From Ensifer adhaerens (GTDB lineage Bacteria; Pseudomonadota; Alphaproteobacteria; Rhizobiales; Rhizobiaceae): 64,000 bases of DNA. Under the pieces are notes generated by a model. That model worked only from the letters and a program-made list of their open reading frames with translations, was not told where the DNA came from and did no database searches. The stretch covers positions 1,235,501 to 1,299,500 of the forward strand of contig OCMG01000004.1 in NCBI GenBank assembly GCA_900215285.1. Direction: 5' to 3'. The position numbers and the translations under genes were made by a program. Positions 50,580 through 59,419 of the stretch are shown here, in pieces (the first letter of the stretch is position 1; each line of letters begins with the position of its first letter).

Positions 50580-51580
50580 ATGGTAGGTCGTGATAAGGCG
50601 CTTCTTGAAATCTCCAACCTCACGGTGGAATTCCAGACGGCAAGCGGGGTGTTCCGCGCGGTCGACGGCGTTTCGCTGACCTGCGACAAGGGCGAGATCC
50701 TCGCCATTGTCGGCGAATCCGGTTCGGGCAAGTCGGTCGCGATGCTGGCCGTCATGGGTTTGCTCCCCTGGACGGCAAAGATCACCGCCGACCGCATGGC
50801 CTTCGACGGCAAGGACCTGGCGAGGATGAGCGCCCGCGAGCGCCGCAAGATCATCGGCAAGGACATTGCCATGATCTTCCAGGAGCCGATGTCGAGCCTC
50901 AATCCGTGCTTCACGGTGGGCTATCAGCTGGGCGAGACGCTCAGGCTCCACATGGGCCTCAACCGGACCGAACGCCGGGCGCGGTCGATCGAGCTTCTGA
51001 AGCTCGTCGGCATTCCCGCGCCCGAAGACCGGCTCTCCAACTTCCCTCACCAGATGTCGGGTGGCATGAGCCAGCGCGTCATGATCGCCATGGCGCTCGC
51101 CTGCAATCCCAAGCTCTTGATCGCCGACGAGCCGACGACGGCGCTGGACGTGACGATCCAGGCGCAGATCCTCGAACTGCTGGTGCGCCTGCAGCGCGAG
51201 AACGGCATGGCCCTGGTGTTGATCACCCATGACATGGGTGTGGTGGCCGAAACCGCTGAGCGCGTTCAGGTGCAATATGCGGGGCAGAAGGTGGAGGAGC
51301 AGCCGGTGAAGGCGCTGTTTGCCGATCCGCATCACCCCTATACCGCGGGCCTGCTGGCCTCGCTGCCGGAGCGCGCCATCGACGGGCAGCGACTGCCGTC
51401 GATCCCGGGCGTTGTCCCCGGCCAGTTCGACCGGCCGCCGGGCTGTCTCTTCGCGCCGCGCTGCAGCTTTGCGGATGCGGCCTGTCAGACGAAACCGCCG
51501 CGGCAGGGCCCGGCATTGGGCAATGCGCTCTGTTTCTATCCGCTGTTGAATGGCGAGCCGCAACGTCTGGGAGGTGCGGC

Positions 51581-51584
<4 letters not shown>
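50580..51584 (+). CDS. dppD: Dipeptide ABC transporter ATPase DppD
   Basis: DppD (334 residues) is one of two ATPases. Walker [18 protein letters not shown]-loop [10 protein letters not shown], signature [15 protein letters not shown] and Walker [13 protein letters not shown] are intact. The C-terminal oligopeptide-transporter zone contains [15 protein letters not shown], whose cysteines in related ATPases bind an iron–sulfur cluster. It overlaps dppF (ATGA). Confidence 0.95.
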
Positions 51585-52534
<950 letters not shown>

Positions 52535-52557
52535 GGGTGTCGCCCTAGTTCGAGGCA

Positions 52558-52604
52558 CCTCCCTCTGTCCTGCCGGACATCTCCCCCGCAAGTGGGGAGA
52601 TTGA
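52558..52604. repeat. Palindromic repeat family A downstream of dppF
   Basis: The unit cctccctctgtcctgccgga, then catctcccccgcaagtgggg, agattgac, is in the inverted orientation relative to the ftsY copy and 24 bases after dppF. It could serve as a 3' mRNA end structure. Confidence 0.8.
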
Positions 52605-52623
52605 CTCGCGGCGCTGCTCCATC

Positions 52624-52668
52624 CGTCTCCCCCCTTGTGGGGGAGATGGCGGCAGCCAGAGGGGGACT
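52624..52668. repeat. Palindromic repeat family A, second copy downstream of dppF
   Basis: cgtctccccccttgtggggg, then agatggcggcagccagaggg. It faces the preceding unit, so the two form a head-to-head pair. Confidence 0.8.
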
Positions 52669-52700
52669 TTGAGGCGAATGCTGAGCAAGCCTGAAGAAAG

Positions 52701-52740
52701 ACCCCCTCCCCAACCCTCCCCACAAGGGGGAGGGAGGGTG
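52701..52740. repeat. Palindromic repeat family C between convergent genes
   Basis: accccctccccaaccctccc and cacaagggggagggagggtg together nearly match the unit inside the transglycosylase gene (23934). It ends 16 bases from the stop of the ABC exporter gene. Confidence 0.8.
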
Positions 52741-52756
52741 ACCCGCAGCTCCAGCC

Positions 52757-54589
52757 TCACCCTTCCGGGTCCAGGAACCCGCCCGACTGCCGGTCCCAGA
52801 GCCGGGCATAATGCCCGCCCAACGCGAGCAATTCATGATGCGTGCCCTGTTCGACGATCTGACCGCGCTCCAGCACGACAAGGCGGTCCATCGCCGCAAT
52901 CGTCGAGAGGCGGTGGGCGATGGCGATCACCGTGCGATCCTGCATCAGGTTTTCGAGGCTCGACTGGATGGCGGATTCGACTTCGGAGTCGAGGGCGCTT
53001 GTCGCCTCGTCAAGGATCAGGATGGGCGCGTTCTTGAGGATCACGCGGGCAATGGCAATGCGCTGGCGCTGTCCGCCGGAGAGCTTGACGCCGCGTTCGC
53101 CGACATGGGCGTCGAAGCCAGTGAGCCCGTTCCAGTCGGTCAGGTGCTCGATGAACTCCAGGGCGTGGGCCTGTTCGGCAGCCGCGATCACCTCGGCGCG
53201 GGTCGCATTGCTGCGGCCATAGGCGATGTTCTCGTGGATGGTGCGGTGGAGGAGCGAGGTGTCCTGCGTGACCACCGAGACATGGCGGCGAATGCTTTCC
53301 TGCGTCGCATCGGCGATGTTCTGGCCGTCAATGAGGATGCGGCCCGATTCCAGATCGTAGAAGCGCAAGAGCAGGTTGACGAGCGTCGACTTGCCGGCGC
53401 CCGAGCGCCCGACAAGGCCGATGCGCTCGCCCGGCTTGATGTCGAGTGTCAGGTTCTCGATGATCCCGCCCTTGCGACCGTAGTGGAACGAGATGTCGTC
53501 GAAGCGAATGCCGCCCTGCTTGACCACAAGCGGCTTGGCATTCGGTTTGTCGGTGAGGCCGATCGGCTGGGCGATGGTCTCCATGCTCTCATGCACGGTG
53601 CCGAGCTGTTCGAAGATGGTCGAGATTTCGAGCGCTACACGCGACGAGATGCTGGAAATCTGCAGGGTCATCGGCAGCACGATGGCGACGATGTCGATGC
53701 CGACCTTGCCGTTCGACCAGAGCCAGATTGCCATGGAGGCCGTGCCGGCAATCAGCAGACCCGAGAGCAGTGAAAGGCCGATGCCGAAGAGCGAGAGCCA
53801 GCGATGCTGGGTCGTCATGCGGCCGGTGTGCACATCGACCGATTCGCGCACGAAAGCATCCTCGTCCTCTGCGCGGGCGAAGAGCTTGACCGTCATGATA
53901 TTCGTGTAGCTGTCGACGATGCGGCCGACCATATCCGAGCGCGCATAGGCAATGTTGCGCGAGCCGCGGCGAATCTTCGGCACGATGAAGGCGAGGAAGC
54001 CGATATAGGCCAGCGTCCAGCCGAGAACGGGCAAGACCAGCCAGAGGCTGGCGGTCGCGAGAAAGAGCGATCCTATCAGCCCCAGCGCTGCCAGATACCA
54101 GACGACGGAAATGACCGAGACGGCGGAGTTGCGCAGCGCAAAGCCCACTTCCAGCACGCGCGAGCCGATGCGTCCGGCGAAATCGTTCTGGAAGAAGGAG
54201 AGGTTCTGGCGGATGACGTGCCAGTGGCTCTGCCAGCGGACCAGGTTGGTCATGCCCGGCGCAATCGCCTGGTTCAGCACCAGCGCCTGGAAGGCCATGA
54301 CCAGCGGCTTGACGGCGAGTACGAGGATGACGAGGCTGAAGACCAGATGCTGGCTGTTGCCGATCACCAGTTCCGGCGCGCTCGTCGTCAGCGCCTTGAC
54401 TAGCCGGCCCATGAAGATCGGGATCGCCGCATCCGTGACGGCGACCAGAAAGCTCGCCACCAGCAGCATGATGAAGAGGCCCTTCGCCTGGCGGATAAAG
54501 AACCAATAGAAGCTGAGAATCCCTTCGGGCGGATTGCCGGGGGTCTCCTTAGCGGTCGGGATGATGAGGTTTTCGAAATAGCGGAGCAT
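52757..54589 (-). CDS. ABC-type exporter, fused permease and ATPase
   Basis: This 610-residue half-transporter has six transmembrane helices (about residues 30–330) and a C-terminal ATPase. Walker A GRSGAGKSTLVNLLLRFY, signature LSGGQRQRIAIARVI, Walker B ILILDEATSALD and AHRLSTIAAMDRLVV are intact. It resembles MsbA/multidrug-type (ABCB) exporters. The substrate cannot be deduced and could be lipid, drug or peptide. No partner gene is adjacent, so it probably works as a homodimer. It converges on dppF across repeats. Confidence 0.9.
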   Translation of the reverse strand: MLRYFENLIIPTAKETPGNPPEGILSFYWFFIRQAKGLFIMLLVASFLVAVTDAAIPIFMGRLVKALTTSAPELVIGNSQHLVFSLVILVLAVKPLVMAFQALVLNQAIAPGMTNLVRWQSHWHVIRQNLSFFQNDFAGRIGSRVLEVGFALRNSAVSVISVVWYLAALGLIGSLFLATASLWLVLPVLGWTLAYIGFLAFIVPKIRRGSRNIAYARSDMVGRIVDSYTNIMTVKLFARAEDEDAFVRESVDVHTGRMTTQHRWLSLFGIGLSLLSGLLIAGTASMAIWLWSNGKVGIDIVAIVLPMTLQISSISSRVALEISTIFEQLGTVHESMETIAQPIGLTDKPNAKPLVVKQGGIRFDDISFHYGRKGGIIENLTLDIKPGERIGLVGRSGAGKSTLVNLLLRFYDLESGRILIDGQNIADATQESIRRHVSVVTQDTSLLHRTIHENIAYGRSNATRAEVIAAAEQAHALEFIEHLTDWNGLTGFDAHVGERGVKLSGGQRQRIAIARVILKNAPILILDEATSALDSEVESAIQSSLENLMQDRTVIAIAHRLSTIAAMDRLVVLERGQIVEQGTHHELLALGGHYARLWDRQSGGFLDPEG

Positions 54590-55027
54590 GGGGCGGGGTC
54601 CTGAAGCATGTCGCCGACGTCGCGTGGTGTCGCGGCGAGGACATGCTAAAAAGTAAGGGCATGCAACTTTTCAAATCGCGCTTTTGGTGCACCCCGAATG
54701 TGGTGCAATGAAGGTCAGCGGCGACTATCGGATTGCTGCCATTCAGCGCTCGTTCGCTGAGTCGAACAACCCCGAACGCGTCATGTGGGCTTCAGGAATT
54801 TTGATGGGTGGGGCTCCCACGCTGCCGTCATCCTCGCCCTTGTGGCGAGGATCTACGACGCTGCACCATTCGCTCCGTGAACGGTATTGACGCCGCGTTT
54901 GCTTCCGTCGTTTGCATGTCTGCTGAACCGCTGAATCTGCAGTGTCTTCAGCAGATCCTCGCCACAGGGGCGAGGATGACGGATGGAAATAGGGGCGTGA
55001 CGAGACCAGGCAGGGGCTCCGGCAGGT
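54590..55027. other. Repeat-bearing gap between ABC exporter and antitoxin
   Basis: These 438 bases hold no supportable gene. Near the exporter start an inverted repeat agcatgtc (54605–54612) / gacatgct (54640–54647) may form a leader hairpin. The rest contains the family-B element at 54823–54982. No toxin gene was found here. Confidence 0.6.
54823..54982. repeat. Long inverted repeat family B, copy 3
   Basis: The left arm gccgtcatcctcgcccttgt and the right arm acaggggcgaggatgacgg face each other across about 95 bases. Each arm folds on itself through cctcgc / gcgagg. The core differs from copies 1 and 2 (cgccc instead of cgggc), but pairing is kept. Confidence 0.75.
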
Positions 55028-55282
55028 TCAGTCAGATACGGTACCCCGTTTGGCCGCCTTGAGGTCAGCGAGCATGTCGTCGTCGAATTCCTTGAACGCG
55101 ACGACTTCCCGCTCGTTTTTCTTGAGACGGCGATAGTTTTCGAGTTCCTTGGCGCTGAGGTAGCCGCCGATCACGCGGTCATGCGACGTCACTTCAATAA
55201 TGCCGGCGGAATGCGCCTCATCCTGATAATGCGCGAAGCTGCGCGAAAACTTGGTCGCCGGGACTCGCAAGGCATCTGCCAT
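55028..55282 (-). CDS. Orphan Phd/YefM-family antitoxin
   Basis: This 84-residue protein has the Phd/YefM N-terminal DNA-binding fold (ALRVPATKFSRSFAHYQDEA, then IEVTSHDRVIGGYLSAKELENY) and a charged, probably unstructured C-terminus. Such proteins repress their own operon and neutralise RelE/Doc-type toxins. No toxin gene follows on this strand: the downstream DNA is a palindromic repeat and then the ABC exporter promoter region. AAGGAG precedes the start, and a palindromic operator lies upstream. It may be a remnant or may act in trans. Confidence 0.85.
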   Translation of the reverse strand: MADALRVPATKFSRSFAHYQDEAHSAGIIEVTSHDRVIGGYLSAKELENYRRLKKNEREVVAFKEFDDDMLADLKAAKRGTVSD

Positions 55283-55301
55283 GGCGCACTCTCCTTCTTT
55301 T

Positions 55302-55323
55302 GCGTAAAATGTGTATTTTACGC
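55302..55323. promoter_or_regulatory. Palindromic operator upstream of the antitoxin
   Basis: Two perfect 9-base arms (gcgtaaaat and attttacgc) are separated by gtgt. It lies 20 bases upstream of the antitoxin start. Position and symmetry are as expected for a self-repression site of a Phd/YefM dimer. Confidence 0.7.
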
Positions 55324-55361
55324 GTTTATGTCAAGAAGGCGGGCCTCCGGGCTTGGGCTCT

Positions 55362-56984
55362 TCAGCTCCGCAACCCCGGCGCTTCCTGTCCGGTGCGCTC
55401 GACATATTCCGTATAGCCGCCGTCATAGCGATGTACTCCGTCCGGCGTCAGTTCCAGCACGCGGTTGGACAGCGCCGCCAGGAAGTGGCGGTCGTGGGAG
55501 ACGAAGAGCATGGTTCCTTCATAAGACTGCAGCGCCTTGATCAGCATTTCCTTGGTGTCTAGGTCGAGGTGGTTGGTCGGCTCGTCGAGGACAAGGAAGT
55601 TCGGCGGGTCGAAGAGCATGGCGGCCATGACGAGGCGGGCCTTTTCGCCGCCGGAAAGCACGCGGCATTTCTTTTCGACATCGTCGCCCGTGAAGCCAAA
55701 AGCGCCCGATAGCGCACGCAGCGGCGCCTGACCGGCCTTGGGGAAGCGCTCTTCCAGCCATTGCAGGATTGTCAGGTCGCCGGTCAGCACGTCCATGGCA
55801 TGCTGGGCGAAATAGCCGAGCTTGACGCTCGCGCCGATCGTGACTGTTCCCGAATCCGGCTTAGTATCGCTGGCGATGAGTTTCAGCAGCGTCGATTTTC
55901 CGGCACCGTTGACGCCCATGATGCACCACCGCTCGCGGCGCTTGATCATGAAATCGAAGCCGTCATAGATGATTTTCGAGCCATATTGCTTGTGCACGCC
56001 CTTGATGTTGACGACATCGTCGCCGGAGCGCGGGGCGGGCAGAAAGTCGAAGGCGACCGTCTGGCGGCGGCGCGGCGGCTCGACGCGCTCGATCTTGTCG
56101 AGTTTCTTGACCCGGCTCTGGACCTGCGCCGCATGCGATGCGCGTGCCTTGAAGCGCTCGATGAATTTCAGTTCCTTGGCGAGCATGGCCTGCTGGCGCT
56201 CGAACTGCGCCTGCTGCTGCTTCTCGTTTTGGGCGCGCTGGCCCTCATAGAATTCATAGTCGCCCGAATAGGAGGTGAGCGAGCCGGCATCGATCTCGAT
56301 GATCTTGTTGACGATGCGGTTCATGAATTCGCGGTCGTGCGAGGTCATGAGCAGCGCGCCGTCATAACCTTTCAGGAAGTTTTCGAGCCAGATCAGGCTT
56401 TCCAGATCAAGGTGGTTCGACGGTTCGTCGAGCAGCATGACATCGGGGCGCATGAGCAGGATGCGGGCGAGCGCGACGCGCATCTTCCAGCCGCCCGAGA
56501 GCTTGCCGACATCGCCATCCATCATCTCCTGCGAAAAGGAAAGACCGGCCAGCACTTCGCGGGCACGGCTTTCGAGCCCGTAGCCGTCGAGCTCCTCGTA
56601 GCGGCCCTGCACCTCGCCATAGCGTTCGATGATTTCGTCCATCTCGTCCAGCCGGTCCGGATCGACCATGGCAGCCTCCAGCGCGTGGAGTTCGGCGGCG
56701 ATCTCGCTCACGGGGCCTGCGCCCGCCATGACCTCCTCGACCGCCGAGCGGCCGGACATTTCGCCGACATCCTGGTCGAAATAGCCGACGGTCACGCCTT
56801 TTTCCGTCGAGATCTGGCCTTCGTCGGGCTGTTCCTCGCCGGTTATCATGCGGAAAAGTGTTGTCTTGCCCGCTCCGTTGGGGCCGACCAGGCCGATCTT
56901 TTCGCCGCGGTTCAGGGCTGCGGAAGCCTCGATATAGAGGATGCGGTTGCTGTTCGACTTGCTGACATTTTCGATGCGAATCAT
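55362..56984 (-). CDS. ABC-F family ATPase (YbiT/Uup-like)
   Basis: This is the second ABC-F protein of the window (540 residues). Walker A GPNGAGKTTLFRMI and GVNGAGKSTLLKLI, signatures KLSGGWKMRVALARIL and LSGGEKARLVMAAML, and Walker B LLDEPSNHLD and VLDEPTNHLD mark the two domains. The linker is charged and helical (QRAQNEKQQQAQFERQQAML). ABC-F proteins act on ribosomes, for instance on stalled translation. The ATG at 56984 matches family length, and an upstream in-frame extension of 33 residues is unlikely. Confidence 0.92.
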   Translation of the reverse strand: MIRIENVSKSNSNRILYIEASAALNRGEKIGLVGPNGAGKTTLFRMITGEEQPDEGQISTEKGVTVGYFDQDVGEMSGRSAVEEVMAGAGPVSEIAAELHALEAAMVDPDRLDEMDEIIERYGEVQGRYEELDGYGLESRAREVLAGLSFSQEMMDGDVGKLSGGWKMRVALARILLMRPDVMLLDEPSNHLDLESLIWLENFLKGYDGALLMTSHDREFMNRIVNKIIEIDAGSLTSYSGDYEFYEGQRAQNEKQQQAQFERQQAMLAKELKFIERFKARASHAAQVQSRVKKLDKIERVEPPRRRQTVAFDFLPAPRSGDDVVNIKGVHKQYGSKIIYDGFDFMIKRRERWCIMGVNGAGKSTLLKLIASDTKPDSGTVTIGASVKLGYFAQHAMDVLTGDLTILQWLEERFPKAGQAPLRALSGAFGFTGDDVEKKCRVLSGGEKARLVMAAMLFDPPNFLVLDEPTNHLDLDTKEMLIKALQSYEGTMLFVSHDRHFLAALSNRVLELTPDGVHRYDGGYTEYVERTGQEAPGLRS

Positions 56985-57212
56985 GAGGGCGGTCCGGTGT
57001 GGCAGTCCGAAACGTCGAGTGATCTCGGGCGGATCTGCGCTGCAAGATAAGTTGCCGCCCCTATGCCACGGCGCGGGGCGCATGTCACGCGAGGAGAAAA
57101 TCTCCGATGCACATCAACCTGAATGGAGCGTTCAGCCACGGTTCAGGTGGACAGACCTAGATTGCGTCTCAACACGGCAAATCACTTCGGCCGGTTTCGA
57201 AAGGAAAAGCAA

Positions 57213-57614
57213 ATGCGTACGTTTCTGAAGGTTCTTGCGGTTTCGAGTGCCCTCCTGGTTGCGGCGCAGGCAGTCCCGGCATCTGCCGGCGATTGGGGCC
57301 ATCGCAACAATGGCGATGATATGCTGGCGGCCGGTGTTGCCGGTCTTGCCGCGGGCGTGATTGCCGGCGCCATCGTCTCGGGATCGCAGGGGCCGCGCGA
57401 AGTGCAGACCTATGAGGACGTCCCGCAGTATCGCCAGCGGCCGGTTTACGATAATGGCGGAGATTACGGCTATCGTCCCGCCCGTTACAATCGTATCCAG
57501 CCCTGGACGCGCGACTGGTATCAGCTCTGCGAAGATCGCTATGACAGCTTCGACCCGCAGAGCGGCACCTATATCGACGGCTACGGCAACGAGCGCTTCT
57601 GCAAGATCCGCTGA
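57213..57614 (+). CDS. BA14K-family secreted protein
   Basis: This 133-residue protein has a signal peptide (RTFLKVLAVSSALLVAAQAV, cleavage after ASA, about residue 25). A hydrophobic Ala/Gly stretch (LAAGVAGLAAGVIAGAIVSG) follows, and at the C-terminus the BA14K motif WYQLCEDRYDSFDPQSGTYI ending GNERFCKIR. The family is named after a Brucella immunoreactive protein with lectin-like behaviour and is abundant in rhizobia. Its function is not settled. AAAGGA precedes the ATG at 57213. The gene is monocistronic by spacing. Confidence 0.88.
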   Translation: MRTFLKVLAVSSALLVAAQAVPASAGDWGHRNNGDDMLAAGVAGLAAGVIAGAIVSGSQGPREVQTYEDVPQYRQRPVYDNGGDYGYRPARYNRIQPWTRDWYQLCEDRYDSFDPQSGTYIDGYGNERFCKIR

Positions 57615-57751
57615 TCGGATACTCGGATAACCAGCATCGACCGGGGACGTCCTGTCTCCGGTTGATTTGTTTGTGAAATCCGGCATTCTCGCTTGCGGAG
57701 TGACATGTGCTCACCCTGCTAGGCGATCGGATTTCCTGCGGATTGACAGAC

Positions 57752-58516
57752 ATGGCGAAGTTTTCAGCCAATCTTGGCCTTCTTTGGCGGGAGCTTTCGC
57801 TGCCGATGGCAATCAGGGCCGCCGGACGCGCCGGTTTTGATGCGGTGGAATGTCACTGGCCCTATGATGCGCCGATCGGGGATGTCCGTTCGGCGCTTCT
57901 CGATTCGGGCCTCCCCATGGTCAGTCTCAATACGGGGCGAGGGCGCCCGGATCGGAATGAAACCGGGCTGGCGGCATTGGCTGGTCGCGAGGACGAGGCG
58001 CGGGCGGCTATCGATCAGGCACTTGACTATGCGGTCGCGATCGGCGCGCGAAACATTCATGTCATGGCGGGGAATGCCGAAGGCGAGGCGGCGAAGCGCG
58101 CATTCGTATCCACGCTGACTTATGCCGGAAATCGTGCAGCCGCTCATGGGATCGTCATTCTCATCGAACCACTGAACCGGTTCGACTGGCCGGATTATTT
58201 CCTGCGAACCACAAGCCAGGCGGTTGACGTGATCGATTCGGTCGCTTTGTCCAACCTGAAGCTCATGTTCGACTGTTACCATGTGCAGATCACCGAGGGC
58301 GATCTGACGCGCAGGCTTCGATCGCTGATGCCGGTCATCGGCCATGTCCAGATCGCCGAGGTCCCTGACAGGGGGCCGCCCGATCGCGGTGAGGTCAATT
58401 ATCGCCATATCATCGATGTGCTTGAAGAACTGGGTTACCAGGAGCCGATCGGCGCCGAGTACAGGCCCTGCGGCGTCACGGAGGCCGATCTCGGATGGCT
58501 GGAAAAGCTCAGGTGA
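57752..58516 (+). CDS. Hydroxypyruvate isomerase family sugar isomerase
   Basis: This 254-residue TIM-barrel protein of the Hyi/xylose-isomerase-like family interconverts hydroxypyruvate and tartronate semialdehyde or a related 2-keto sugar. Metal and catalytic residues are in VILIEPLNRFDWPDY (Glu), LMFDCYHVQ (Asp and His), GHVQIAEVPDRG and PIGAEYRP. The N-terminus FSANLGLLWRELSLPMAI is typical. In glyoxylate-using operons hyi is beside gcl and glxR, but here it stands alone, so the substrate is less certain. The ATG at 57752 is chosen by family homology. Confidence 0.85.
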   Translation: MAKFSANLGLLWRELSLPMAIRAAGRAGFDAVECHWPYDAPIGDVRSALLDSGLPMVSLNTGRGRPDRNETGLAALAGREDEARAAIDQALDYAVAIGARNIHVMAGNAEGEAAKRAFVSTLTYAGNRAAAHGIVILIEPLNRFDWPDYFLRTTSQAVDVIDSVALSNLKLMFDCYHVQITEGDLTRRLRSLMPVIGHVQIAEVPDRGPPDRGEVNYRHIIDVLEELGYQEPIGAEYRPCGVTEADLGWLEKLR

Positions 58517-59419
58517 GAGGCGGACGTTCGCCGATCTGACGAGACTTGTGCATGTGTGGTGAAAACCGGATCACCTGAAATCCACGGCCTGTCAGTCTTT
58601 GCACAGTCCGGCGGATGTCCGGTGGAGGCGCCAGCGAGGACTAGCGTTCCTGGCGGATCAAACTTTCAGCGACCAAGAGAGCAGGTGCGGCGCCCTGATG
58701 CGCGGGACCGGAGCATGGTCTCCGTGCCGCGATGCTTTTCGTCTCGGCGTTACTTGATGGATTCCTCTCTCCAAGAATCCGATTCGCCTGTTTTCGGCGA
58801 AATTCTTTCTATAAAGAGTAGAAATTTGTCGCTCCGAAAGGAAGATTCCGCATTATTTCGAGAATTTCATTCGTAATCCTCCTTTCTAATATAAAAAATT
58901 TCCCGGGACTCTGTTTTAGCCTGCCATCGAATCACCCTGTTTTATAGACGCGCGCTTTAGCGCATGGAGCATGAAAATCCCTTCCGGAAACCTTCAGGCA
59001 AGTCTCGGCATCTAGAGAAGAGTCGGGGACGGTTAACATTTTTAGTGGGATCACGAGGGATGGTTACTGGTTGTAAATAGAAAATTAACCGCTATGGTCT
59101 CATTTCTATAAGTGGGTCGCATCGAGTTTTTTGCGCTGGTCTTGGATCACGCATTTCCACCCCTGATCAGGGTGTGATCGAGCGATGACATTTGGGGCGG
59201 GGAATTGGTGTCGACTGACACCACTGCATGATGCGCGTCACCCCCAGGCTTTCAGAGCCATGTTTCTGTGAAATCCGACCGTGCCTGTGCTTGTTCATCC
59301 GTGTTCGTTGAACTGGTCCGGCGCGCTGGATCTTCGACTCTCCCGCTTGCTTCGCTGTCAGGATCAGCGATCCGGTCGGGGGCGTGGGCAAATGGGCAAT
59401 TTGGAAAGCGACGGCGCTG
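58517..59419. other. AT-rich leader region upstream of the giant repeat gene
   Basis: About 900 bases contain no supportable gene. The part 58780–59110 is clearly more AT-rich than the rest of the window. Palindromes cluster at 59145–59222: gatcac…gtgatc, the 12-bp palindrome ccctgatcaggg at 59161–59172, and ggtgtc-gact-gacacc at 59207–59222. Long, AT-rich, palindrome-bearing leaders are common before regulated surface-protein genes. No -35/-10 pair is proposed with confidence. Confidence 0.55.
59161..59222. promoter_or_regulatory. Palindrome cluster before the giant repeat gene
   Basis: Two perfect palindromes, ccctgatcaggg and ggtgtcgactgacacc (4-nt spacer), lie 35 bases apart, about 200 and 250 bases upstream of the start codon. 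They may be binding sites of dimeric regulators. No regulator gene is near. Confidence 0.35.

Noticed and set aside
54708..54890. Short + strand ORF in the exporter–antitoxin gap, considered as a missing toxin
   Set aside because: It runs into the family-B repeat, is on the wrong strand for an antitoxin–toxin operon and shows no RelE, ParE or Doc features.
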